Assembly (NCBI GenBank): GCA_032622095.1
Contig: CP136064.1
Span: 125,847,605-125,911,604, forward strand
Source of the DNA: Siphonodentalium dalli
Lineage: Eukaryota; Mollusca; Scaphopoda; Gadilida; Siphonodentaliidae
Length of the DNA: 64,000 bases
Direction: 5' to 3'
Shown here: positions 1-10,811 of the stretch, piece after piece
Position numbering within the stretch: position 1 is the stretch's first letter
Layout: the number at the start of each line of letters is the position of its first letter
Notes under the pieces: model-generated
Seen by the model: the letters and a program-made list of their open reading frames with translations, nothing else
What the model was told of the DNA's origin: nothing
Databases searched by the model: none
Translations under genes and position numbers: made by a program

Positions 1-1157
1 CGTTGATTCAACATTAAAATAACGTATATAAATTCAACGTTAGGTTTCCAACGTTATTTCAACGTAGATTTAACGTATAAAAATTCAGCATTAGGATTCC
101 AACATTAATTCAACGTAGATTCAACGTTAAAAGATAATGTTGCGAAATTCGAAATTAAACTGTTAGATTTCTAATGTTATTTCAAAGTTACCACAAAAGT
201 GAATGTTAGCTTTCAAACGTTATCCCAACGTTGATTCATCTTTAAAATAACGTCCAGAAATTCAACGTTAGGTTTCCAACGTAGATTCAACGTATCAAAA
301 TTCAGTGTTATGTTTCCAACATTAATTCAACGTAGATTCAACGTTAAGATAACGTCCCGAAATTCAATGTTAGGTTTCCAACGTTATTTCAATATTGATT
401 CAACGTTGAACGAACGTCCAAAAATTTAACTGTTATATTTCTAACGTTATCCCAACGTTGATTCAACGTTGATCGAACATTACAAAAGTGAACGTTAGGT
501 TTCCAACGTTATTTCAACGTAGATTCAACGTATCAAAATTCAGCGTTAGGTTTCCAACATTAATTCAACGTAGATTCAACGTTAAGATAACGTCCCGAAA
601 TTCAACGTTAGGTTTCCAACGTTATTTCAACATTGATTCAACCTTGAACGAACGTCCAAAAATTAAACCGTTAGATTTCTAACGTTGATTCAACGTTGAT
701 CGAATCAACGTTGATCGAACATCACAAAAGTAACGTTAGGTTATTCAACGTTAATTCAACGTTGATTCGTCCCAAAATTCAGCGTTAGGTTTCCAATATT
801 ATCCCAATTTCAATGTCAGCTTTCCAACGTTATCCCAACATCGATTCAACGTTGAGCGAACGTCCAAAAATTCAACGTTAGGTTTCCAACATTTTCCCAA
901 CGTCGATTCAACGTTGAGCGAACGTCCAAAAATTCAACGTTAGGTTTCCAATATTTTTCCAACGTTGATTCAACGTTGATATAACGTCCCGAAATTTAAC
1001 GTTAGTTTTCCAACGTTGATTCAACGTTGACTCAACCGCATATTCTACGTTCACGTCCAAGAGCAAACTGGACCAATCGCCAACGTTCTCTCAACGTTAT
1101 TTTAACGTTGAATCAACATTGAGCCAACCGTTGATTTTACGTTGGATCAACGTAGGG
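1..1157. repeat. AACGTT-rich degenerate minisatellite
   Basis: The stretch is made almost wholly of variants of short words such as CAACGTTGATTCAACGTT and TTAGGTTTCCAACGTT. Sub-units are about 15-20 bp. A higher-order period of about 240 bp is visible: the block beginning CCGAAATTCAA near 357 recurs near 596. AACGTT is self-complementary, so the array looks similar on both strands. The left edge is cut by the window. A short open frame at 488-682 is a by-product of the repeat. Confidence 0.9.
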
Positions 1158-2355
1158 ATGCTATCTGGGAACTCGGTCACGCTTTTGGTGCGATTATAAC
1201 TTTTCAACCATGATCGCAATGTGGCCCAAATTTGTACCACGGCTATACATTGTGTCGTCAAAGATGACTCACCAAATTTTACGCCGATTGGTCGAAGTAA
1301 ACCTGAGATCTCACATGGTCCCCAAATGTAGTATTTGCACTCAAGTATACACTATTTATTATGACGTTTGTCGAAATGACGTCATGTGACGTCGCACGCA
1401 AACCCCTTTACTTTGTGTTGTAGACGAAACTTCCATGCTCTCTACCAAAGCGTTGTTGGAACTAGGCGCTAAATTAATTTGTCATTTCAGGTTGAGAGTG
1501 ACTACAAGTAGCGAATGTTGATTTTGTCGTGGAACTTGGAAGTGCATGTATAGTTGGGTGTAAGGTCGAGACTCAAACACTACTGCCGACGCTAATTAAT
1601 GCTCTTTTAATCTTTCAGTTGAGTGTAACTCTGATAAAAGAATGTTTAAAAGATTAAAATGTGCGCGAAGCGCGCGCTGTTCAAGATATTATATAATGTG
1701 CGGGAAGCGCACAATGGGGGTATGCCCCTCCGCCGCCAAATATATAGTATTTATATATAGTAATAAAGTAAAAAATATTGATTGTTGGTTGGGGAGAGGA
1801 GGGGGGGGGGGGGGGTTAGAAATACAGTTTTAAATTGGTCCGTTTCTGGCAGATTCCAAGTGTTCAAACAATTGAAAAACTATCAACGGTTATGATGTTG
1901 TTTTCGACATTGAAAAATACATTTTGAAATAAAAAGTGTTTTATTCTACAGTATGCACATATATTGTGAGGTAATATTTATAGTGCCAATAAGCCAACAT
2001 TGTGTTTAATTTTTACATAAATAGTCCAGTTACTAATTAATGACTTCTTCACTGTTGTTCCCAAAAAGGTGCCACCAACCATCATATCAGAACACCTTAT
2101 AGCCATACCTGCAATGACAGTTATATAGTATATAAGTATCACTCTTTGGAGCCAAATAAACAGGCTGGCATGTTTATTTTTTAATTTGAGGTATTTTGTT
2201 GGCCAGCACTCTGCAGCACTAGTATTATTTGGTCATTAGACATGCCAGAGTTAAAATGCCAGCACTATCAGGCACTATTCAATATTAATTTGAGGTGAAA
2301 TGCAAACCAGCACTCCTATTCAGTCATCACTTTTATTTGGCACCAGAGAGTGCTT
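1158..2355. other. Non-coding stretch with dispersed-repeat remnants and a G-run
   Basis: No gene seen. Visible items are tandem TGACGTCA-like words at about 1370-1395, two short stem motifs around 1660-1720 in which GCGCGAAGCGCGC and GCGGGAAGCGC recur in a repeat-like context, a G15 run at 1801-1815, and several CAGCACT/GCCAGCACT words between 2200 and 2350. The last group resembles an old degenerate repeat. Confidence 0.5.
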
Positions 2356-2706
2356 TATCTTATACCTACATATGTTCTTAAGTGTTGGTTAAGGTCATAA
2401 TCTATGTTAGAACACATTTATTAGTGAAAACAACTTAAAACAATGTCCATAATGTGGGTTGAAAAAAATTTGCACAAACAATTTTCTTCAGGCCTCTGAG
2501 ATTCACCCACCCCGCCCGGTATAGGTATGTTTTTGGAAGATCTCCCCTGTATTACTTATATCTTATACCTACCCTGTTCCTAAGTGTATGTAAAGGCCAT
2601 AACCTGCCTTAGAACACAATTATTAATGAATATATTTGAAAACAAAAAATTTGCACAAACTCATTTTTTCGGGCCTCTTCGGACCCACCCACCCCGGCCC
2701 TGTATG
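2356..2706. repeat. Diverged two-copy tandem repeat, period about 200 bp
   Basis: Copy 1 (about 2356-2524) and copy 2 (about 2558-2706) share in the same order TATCTTATACCTAC, TTCTTAAGTG/TTCCTAAGTG, a TTAGAACACA core, TTTGCACAAAC, and a C-rich end containing CACCCACCCC. Divergence is substantial, so the duplication is old. A C12 run (2730-2741) separates it from the LINE relic that follows. Confidence 0.7.
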
Positions 2707-2756
2707 ATAAAACTTTTGTGCGACCCCCACCCCCCCCCCCCGCAATGCGCTGGAAA

Positions 2757-4066
2757 TATTTATTCAAAATAATGATCTCGTGGTGAATGCAAGCAAATCA
2801 AAATGTATAATTTTCAGATCGAAGAAAACGTAACGGGAGCCAAATTTCAATATCAATGGACAAACGCTTGAATTAGTTTCAGAGTAACCCTATCTCGGAA
2901 AAAAATTCACATCAACCGGTAGAATGACAAAGTCACAAGAGCACACAAGTGGAAAAGCTACGAAAGCAATGTTCTTTTTAACGCAGTCTATTCCTTCTAA
3001 GATGCTACTTTCGATTCCAACTAAATGCAAATTATTCGATAAATTGATTAAACCGATAATGATATACGGGTGTGAGATATGGGCAAGAGAAATAAAAATG
3101 CTTCATTATGACACATTACTATGCGAGCACGTTCACCTGAGGTTTTGCAAAACGATATTAGGGGTTAATCAAAAGGCCACGAATCATGCCGTTCGCGCAG
3201 AATTGGGACGATTCCCGGTAATACATGACGCGATTATACAACAATTCAGGTATATGAAAAAAGTTTCTAATTCCCCAGCTGGGTCTTTGATACATGATGC
3301 ATACGTCGAATCACTTGAAAATGCGTCGATGTCATTATGCAATGACTTATATGGTAAATATGGTGTTGATATTTCAAATCGTAGGACACTTCAAGAAATT
3401 CAAGAAAAGGAGCTTGTGAGAAAATTGAAAACGGAACATTCAAAACGATTTTACAACATAAACTCTTCCGAAAATAAACCGACCGCTGGTAATAAGACAA
3501 GAACGTACAGGTTGTTTAAAACAATGTACGAAATGGAGCCATACATCTGCGATATGCGTTATAATAAAGCGAGAATTCTATTTAAGAGATTGCGAATCAG
3601 CTATCATAGATTGGAAATTGAAAAGGGGAGACACAAACAGCTACCCGTTAAACAAAGATTATGTACTTTTTGTAAATGTAAACAAATTGAAACAGAATAC
3701 CATTTTATATTAGAATGTTGAGCCTACAAAAGTATGCGCGATACATATTTTAGGGACATAATCACAGAGTTCCCACATTTTTCAGATATGACGAATTATG
3801 AGAAATTTAGATTTATTATGAAGAAATGAACACAAACCAACCAGTAATGTTATATGTGACATGATCCGGTCTTTCTTCGCCGCTCGGGATTCCAATAAAA
3901 GCTAATCAATTGATAATTTATAACTGATGAAAAGAGAAAAAAGAAATTCGTTAGGAAACTATATTGTACGTGTATATGTGCTTATATGTTACTCATCAAT
4001 TATATATAGTTACTTTTTGTCAAACTATATGTATTTTGCATTAAAATCTTATCTTATCTTATCTTA
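2757..4066 (+). pseudogene. 5'-truncated LINE, 3' end of reverse transcriptase ORF
   Basis: This is the C-terminal part of a non-LTR retrotransposon ORF2, after the catalytic RT motifs. Recognisable pieces in order are a region reading VVNASKSKCIIF near 2790, an in-frame stop near 2850, YGCEIWA at about 3066, a FCKTILGV...ELGRFP block at 3150-3215, and a zinc-knuckle-like CTFCKCKQIETEYHFILEC at 3663-3719. The frame is broken by a stop right after that knuckle, and homologous coding continues to about 3830. The copy ends in a short tandem tail of ATCTT units (4043-4066), the usual kind of LINE 3' tail. It is the same LINE type as the copies at 4391-5790 and 33603-35482. Dead 5'-truncated insertion. 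Confidence 0.85.
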
Positions 4067-4390
4067 ACAAAACTTCCGTCGGAATTCACCCCTCAAGACA
4101 GCATGGCCTTTCAGTTATCTTACGTCTATTATTTCGCGCTCCGCGTGTATAATGTTTTGCTGTTTCTTGGTAGACAGTCAGCGTCGCATCAGAACTATAA
4201 GGTCGTAACTCACATATTCAACTTTTCGAGAAAATGAAGGTTGAAGTTTTACAATATTTCTCATAATGTTGACAAAGCATGACGTATTGTTGTATTTACC
4301 CAAATGGAAACTGGCATTAGCTGTCCATTGAACCACATATTTTTTTCTGTTTACTCCCTCGTTACAAACATAACCGCGTGAAAGCAACTA
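4067..4390. other. Short unannotated spacer between two LINE relics
   Basis: I see no coding signature, tandem repeat or inverted repeat here. Open frames are short and have no family features. Confidence 0.4.
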
Positions 4391-5790
4391 AGCCTATGTA
4401 TGGATTACTCTCTAAGGTCCGAACACTGTCCCTATCAACCGACCTGGCATTGCAACTTTTTAACTGGCTTATTAAGCCAATCCTTCTTTATGGGTGCGAA
4501 GTTTGGGGGTCCGAAAATCTAAGGGACATAGAATCCGTACATATATATTTTTTATAAGTCATTAACGTATATGAAGATTAGTACTCCAAATTACATGGTG
4601 TATGGTGAGCTCGGTCGTTGACCTCTTTGCGTTGAAATAAAAAAGAGAATGATATCATATTGGTCCAAACTGATAACCCAAACTGACCATAGATTAATAT
4701 ACAAACTGTACAGATTGTTGATTTCCATTGAAATGGGTGGGGAAAAGGTTCGATTGATATATTGCTATAGGACAACCCTCCAGTCTAATGGGTTCGATGA
4801 CATTTGACAACGCCAAATGACCATGACACCTTCAATGATAGGCAGTATGCACTCATCTTTGATTAATGCTTTTAAATCATATTGGGATAGGGATATATCT
4901 GCCTCTTCTTCTCGTGGCGAATTATACAGACATCTTAAAACAAAGCCCACTCTCAGTGTTTGTATTATGAACTGCCATTTAATGACAGAGTAAGCATTTA
5001 AAAAATCAGTACAGCGAATCATAGATTGGGGGTAGAGGTGGCTAGATGGGGCAAATATAAAAAGGGGAATAAAAAGATTTTATGCTCTCTTTGTAAGGTC
5101 TCTTTTTCAGACGAATACCATGTTATACTAGTTTGTCAGAAGTTAGCCGACATAAGAGAAAAGCTTATCCCAAATTAGTATTGGGAAAATGGATCCATTG
5201 ATTATCTCCATAAACTTTTGAACTCTACTGATCTCATTCACCTGACAAATCTCGCAAAATGTATACGCATAGGCATGAAGCGATATGAAGGCAACTGAGG
5301 CAGATGGCATAGTATATTTAAGGATCACAACAGACAATTTTCATGTTAATCAGGTGCATATTGTATTATGCCTATTCGATATTTGATTACTTAATTACCT
5401 CTTATACGTGAGTATGCTCTATTTATATAAAACGCAACGCTAACGATGATATGCCCCAGCATTTCGCATGCTTAAAATTATGTAATAGCCCCCTGTTTCT
5501 CTACCCATGATATATTGTCGAGCACCATAATCAAAACAAAGTCACTCGAGCATTCGCAGTTAGACGGTGAACTCATTTTACTTTTACAGGGTATATATTG
5601 ATTCTTTATATTTTGGGGTATGGTTATATAAGCAATTATCGATGGTAATCGAAACTGTATTCATTTAAAATGTTCGCGGGTGGATACTTGTATATATGTG
5701 TACATATGTTCTACAACAAGCATGTCACTATATGTTATTTTCCTTGTACCATGTAAAAATGGCTGGAATAAACAATCAATCTAATAATAT
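4391..5790 (+). pseudogene. Decayed LINE ORF2 C-terminal fragment and 3' UTR
   Basis: Reading forward from about 4450 gives LFNWLIKPILLYGCEVWGSE, then a stop, then STPNYMVYGELGR near 4580, then a frame-broken middle. The end, at about 5070-5150, reads ILCSLCKVSFSDEYHVILVC, the C-terminal zinc-knuckle-like motif. Order and wording match the preceding LINE and the one at 33603-35482. Several stops and frame changes make it non-functional. The 3' boundary is uncertain; an AATAAA at 5768 followed by a short A/T-rich tail near 5790 is the best candidate. Confidence 0.75.
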
Positions 5791-5844
5791 GTGGCCCAGA
5801 AATACATGGTCAACCGGAGGGTCTCGGACAAAATTGCGGATGAA

Positions 5845-6051
5845 GATGGATAACTCTAAAATCAAGTGGTAATACGGTCAAATTTCGTGATACTTTAGTC
5901 ATACGGCCATATTTTGTTGAACAAAATGTTGATAAATAACACGTTTTGGGAAATGTGATACCATAGTTGACAGTGGTTAGCATTATTTTGTTACAATAAA
6001 TCGATTCTGATAACTAAAGCGTATTTTGAAGATTGGATTGAGTACCTTTAA
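5845..6051 (+). mobile_element. Truncated right part of a TTAA-flanked MITE
   Basis: The segment starts with GATGGATAACTCTAAAATCA, which recurs inside the complete MITE at 32187-32661. It ends with GGATTGAGTACCT followed by TTAA (6048-6051), the same terminus as that element. The left terminus (AGGTACTCAATCC) is not found upstream, so this is a partial or strongly diverged copy. Confidence 0.65.
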
Positions 6052-6796
6052 TATACTGGCATATTTAGGATCACTTCTAGATGGGGGCAATCGAATTTGA
6101 ACTATATGCTCAATCAAAAACGTGACGAACGCCAGCCATCTTAGATTTTACACGTTAGACAAGACCTACAGCGTACATATTTAATCCGATTGATCCCCAA
6201 CGTCGTATGGTTCTCTGGGTTGACCTCTAATATTGCATAAACATATAAACATTCATTTTCGCTCCATTGACTGTAATGTATGACATTAAATCCCCTCTCC
6301 AAGTTGAGCTACAGTGGCATTGACACTCTCATCTGATCATGTAAATCACGGCCTCGTAAAAAGCTACCAGTATATCTTGTGTGTGCCTGATCAGATTGGT
6401 TTATATGGACATGGCTAGTTTGAACTTCCCACGTATTGTACACTTTACTTGCAAGGAGGACCGATGTATAGCTCGAAAAACTCAACACGAAATACCAAGC
6501 TGAGTATTATGCACTCTGAAAATAACTGCCGAAGCCATTGCAATGTCCTTGCTGTTTTCATTTTTTTTCGCAGAGAAATGGAGAAAACGCGCTTTATTAT
6601 TACCATATTAACAATAGTTTTTAAATGAATGATATTCCTCGCCGAAGCAAAGTCGGTGACACTTTTGCTAAACTTGTGGCTTGGATAGGTATTTCGTAAA
6701 AACAGTTAACGTGAACGTATTGTACTATTGATAGACCAATTTTGATCAGGGAACCTGACCGGGATGTACCAAAGTTACTATCAGTTCAGGCTTCAG
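6052..6796. other. No feature recognised
   Basis: AT-rich sequence without a coding signature, splice-bounded exon, tandem array or convincing inverted repeat. Confidence 0.4.
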
Positions 6797-8350
6797 GGTG
6801 ATGTGACATCAGTTATTCCATATTGGACATTCTTAAAAACATTATGGTCCGATTTTCACGGAATAAACGGCATTGTTGGGTGGCGGTTGTCGAATAATTA
6901 AGATTCCACCAAAAATATTTACCACCAAACCCACTGGGATTTCATACCCTACGACCCAAACTGGCAAAATAATAAGCCCATCATCGCATGTCTGGTCTGA
7001 TCTTCACTGAATAAACTCCACTGTAGGGTGGCCGTTGACTCCACCCAAAAAAATGTACAACCCAAACCACAATCAAAGTCTGCCCGTATGTAAACCATGC
7101 AGTGGGAATATTGGTAGATCAATATGCTGTTTACGTGCTATACCGCCTCCCATGGCTCTTATGGCGGGGTTTACGCCCATACCATGCAGTCCTGGTGGCG
7201 GTATTTGTTGTCTGTTTTACTCAATTTTACCCATCAAATCAATACGTGCTGCCATACATATCAGAAATAATGATATTATGGTCATAATGATGTATAATAA
7301 TCTAACTTCCATGATAAATTACGCATACAATATTCAGGTTTATAGGACCAACATCGATTTGTTTACGTTTAACGGAAAGCCGAAGTGTTCCAAAGTAAAT
7401 CGGCATAGTTCGGAGTTTGTATTGGCCTAGAAAAATTTCGGCTCGGTGACAGAAAATAAGACGCCGGCGCCCATGTTTAATCGAATGCTGGTTATGATTA
7501 TACTGTAGTAAACTGTCAGAATATTGTGAATTTCGGAAATTGATTTACGATTATAGCTTTATTATTTACTTTATTTATTTATTTACTTATTTAATTATTG
7601 GCAACCCTACATGTATAAAAAACGATATTACTATTATATACGATGGAAAACTCTTCGTCATGCGCGTGAGAATATTTTCACCGGAAACTGCCGATGTCAC
7701 TTCGTGAGGTCAATTGCATGAGTTCGCATACTTTTAAAAATATGTAAACAATGCGTCTTGTTTTCACATTAAATTACAACACTTTCAATTCACAAGTGCT
7801 GTGTTATTCAGCACAAGTCGATGTTTTCTACGGAATAAACCTGTTTATTATCATAATTGTGATATTCGATTACATTTATTGGTGGTTTTATGTGAGCTGG
7901 TCACTAAGATGTAAATACCGTCAAAAGATCCATATGGATGCGGTCTCGGACGTAAACCAGCATCTCGCTCTACCAATATCCTAGCTGGATTACGTACGAT
8001 TTTCACGGAATTTTGGGTCGTATATTATGCCACAATGCGATTTCGGGCATGTTGCCATTTTGTATCGTAGGGTATATGGAAACCCATTGGTTGGATTCTT
8101 AAATACTGTCAACTAGCGACAACCCTACAATTGCGTTTATTCAGTGAAAATCGGCCAGGAATGCGTTGGTTGGGTGGTAAATGTTTTTGTTTAATTATTC
8201 GTCATCGGCCATTTGCCATTTTGGTTCGTATCAGATGAAAACTCAGTGGGTTAGTGGGTCACCCTACAATGCCGTTTTTGCCGTGAAAATCGGTCCATAT
8301 TTAATTTTTCGAATTTCAAATAAGGAATAAGTAACCGATGTCACGTCACC
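6797..8350. mobile_element. 1.55-kb palindromic (foldback-like) element
   Basis: The left end has GGTGATGTGACATC, then TATTCC, then GGTCCGATTTTCACGG, then GGCATTGT. The right end reads, on the complementary strand, GGTGACGTGACATCGGTTA, a TATTCC word, GGACCGATTTTCACGG and GGCATTGTAGGGTG. The same order on both strands shows terminal inverted repeats of about 100 bp. The ATTTTCACGGAATAAAC/GTAGGGTGG module also recurs inside (near 7000 and 8000-8160). Both flanks carry GGCTTCAG, a possible 8-bp target duplication. No transposase reading frame is evident, so it is probably non-autonomous. Confidence 0.6.
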
Positions 8351-9958
8351 ATGGCTTCAGACCGCCAAGCAGCTACAAAACCAAAAAGGTCAAGCAGAAC
8401 GGAGCTATATACTATGCATGCATTTTATTCATGTATCACACCATGTTATGTGGGCATTGGAGACGAAACCTGTACATATAGTGTTAGGGTGCGCTTATAT
8501 ACTGGCAAGTTTGCACGGTATTGTTTTGGTGACATTTCCTCATATGGTGCCAAAATATGAACACCAACATGCATATAAAATGCATATATAGCAAATTACC
8601 TAACGAGATGAGAAGGAAAATGTCTTTAGTTTTAAGTGTAACGGTGGTATAATGACACTGGGCCTTCGAAACATCAACATTGGTTGGATTCTCGCAAGAT
8701 CAATTTTTAAGGCATGCTATGCTTACATGCAAATGGCTGTATACCATCGCTGTTGGTGGAACTACAACGCTGTTACTTCTTTCATAGTCAGATGTGGTAC
8801 AGGCAAGATGACGAGTGCGTGAAAGCACCAAGCTTATTTCATAGAGGACTGCAAATCCTCCATCACTTGACGCGATAAAGTTGTATCGCCACTGCGGTGC
8901 TGTAACTGGAGTGTACCTCTTATTCCCGTTCCTTATTTGTGCACTGAGGGGTAGGCCCATGGGGTGGTCGCGACACAGTGGAACACATTATTCGTCAGTT
9001 GGGAATTTTTGCTTGAGAAAAATACCTTTGGAATGTTTCAGAATTCAAAACACCCAATCGATATACCGGTACATGTACATGGTGTACGCTTTAATAGCAA
9101 CCACCAAGGGTGCTTATACCTAAGGCATGTGAATGACGTCATATAATTGTTTTCTATATCCATCAGTGTTTTTTCAAGATCGCGGGTATAGATTTTGGAG
9201 AAATTGTCACGTGACTTCCGGTTAGCAACCGTGTGGAGATTGCAAACAACGCGGAATTGGAAATGAAGCATCGCGATTAAAATGAAAGTAACTACTTCAC
9301 AACTTACGAAGAATTCACAAGTGATTATAGTCTATTTATTTCATTTAGACCAATTTCGTTTGTCAGCTTAATGAAAACGAAAAATTAAGAAGTCATGACG
9401 ATAATCCAGACAAGATTTTACAATCCACGACACGTCTTGTCAATTTGGCATGTCGTCTCCGTCGTGACCACTGCATGGTGTTACATAAATTATTCTTAGC
9501 GTTATGTCGCCGAAAAAAGGCAAATTTGAGGCACATCACGTGTGGTTGCTCCACTACGTGTCACGTACGATTCATATTATTTAATAAAAATGTGGCCCGT
9601 ATACATCGTGATAATCATAGGAATGATATATTAGTTGTTTATCCGATGAAAAATGGGAGCAAACTCTTGACAACTGTGAGTAGACAACAACTTTGATACT
9701 AGTGAAAACATTCCAACCAGATGAACGGATGATGGATATATATGAACATGGGTATTTATTCACAATTTCTTTGACCTAAACAACTAAAACATTCGATGAG
9801 AAAAGAATGGACATCACCGATCAATCAGCTAATAATTGTTAGTTTCACGAATAATAGCCAGGTTCAGCCACACGTACGAGTAACTTATAATGTGCGTTTC
9901 AATCGCCACCGAAAGTAACACAAATTACACAATTCATGTGACCACCTCGCTTAGACCA
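8351..9958. other. Intergenic; one unrecognised open frame
   Basis: No gene could be supported. A minus-strand open frame at 8700-8960 (86 codons) has a mixed amino-acid composition but no motif I recognise and no obvious splice context. A plus-strand frame at 9445-9696 is C/H/R-rich and also looks accidental. On the minus strand an AATAAA (plus 9755-9760) lies about 960 bp past the host-gene stop codon and could be its polyadenylation signal; that is a guess. Confidence 0.35.
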
Positions 9959-9960
9959 TA

Positions 9961-10174
9961 CAGTAATGTCCTAAATAATTGACACTTTAACCACAGCAGA
10001 ATTATGGGTAACTTTTCAGGTTTTAGTCGGAAATATGGGTTGTTGCCATTCATCGAAAAACTCTCACTGAGAGCTTTCCGACGAATGGCAACAATCCATA
10101 TTTCCTATACTAAATCCTGAAAATTACCCATAATTCTGTTGTGGTTAAGGAGTCGATTATTTATGGAATTACTG
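9961..10174. mobile_element. Palindromic MITE with TA target duplication, copy 1
   Basis: It starts CAGTAATGTCCTAAATAATT and ends with the complementary motif finishing ATTACTG, flanked by TA on both sides. The inner arms are complementary over most of the length (CAGCAGAATTATGGGTAACT on the left, its complement on the right). TA duplication and compact palindromic form suggest a Tc1/mariner-type non-autonomous element. A second copy is at 12347-12481. Confidence 0.8.
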
Positions 10175-10176
10175 TA

Positions 10177-10722
10177 TATATACGGTCACACCGTTTAGAA
10201 GTTTTTGTCCAACGTGTACGAAACTTGTAGCAAAGTAGAATAACCCAATGTTATGATGCCAACGCTGCGCAGGCGGCAGGAGAATTGGGTCTTGTTTTGA
10301 TTGATTCCAATAACCGTATCGGTTATCGCATTGTGGCTGCTAGTTCATTCCACCGACTGTTTTTCACACGTCTTGCTGACGTTGGTCGATACCTATAAAC
10401 GTGTAGGTTTATGACTGTTCCCGCCTTGTGCATCTCTATAGTAATACCATATATAGTAACACACGTTATACGTACATCTGGTTGAACCTGGGACTATCCG
10501 TTACCGTGACACAATTTTCTCCCTCTATTAATTCATGTACATTATTCGTCCGGAATTCAAAGGCTGAATATGTCTGGGAAACAGTTCGACTCGATTAATC
10601 TCTGGAAGCACAGGTACATGCAGTGTACTCTTTTGATATGCATTGTTAGCACTGTCATGTAGACGACACTTCCCGTGCATGCACATGGTCCATGTCATAA
10701 CTATATTCTTTACTCGGGCACA
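10177..10722 (-). other. Downstream region / possible 3' UTR of the six-cysteine membrane protein gene
   Basis: This lies directly 3' of the stop codon on the minus strand. No canonical AATAAA is visible here on that strand. The transcript end therefore cannot be placed; it may extend through the MITE at 9961-10174. Confidence 0.3.
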
Positions 10723-10811
10723 CTATTGTGGGTGGTATGCAGCACCATACTGTGGTTGAATCATCGGTTGTGGTTGGCTCATAATGACTCCACTGGTCGC
10801 TTGCCGTTTGC
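10723..10811 (-). CDS. Exon 4: cytosolic tail and stop
   Basis: 89 nt from acceptor CAATCCTTTCCTCAG to TAG (10723-10725). GC completes Arg77. The tail starts KRQATSGV and is rich in Gln, Pro and Tyr (SQPQPMIQPQYGAAYHPQ). Only one of the three possible frames runs to the stop without interruption, and it is the one that phase predicts. Confidence 0.85.

Noticed and set aside
488..682. 64-codon open frame in the first repeat
   Set aside because: It is entirely made of minisatellite units; the peptide repeats because the DNA repeats.
8700..8960. 86-codon minus-strand frame
   Set aside because: No motif, no splice context and no neighbours to support it; left as unrecognised.
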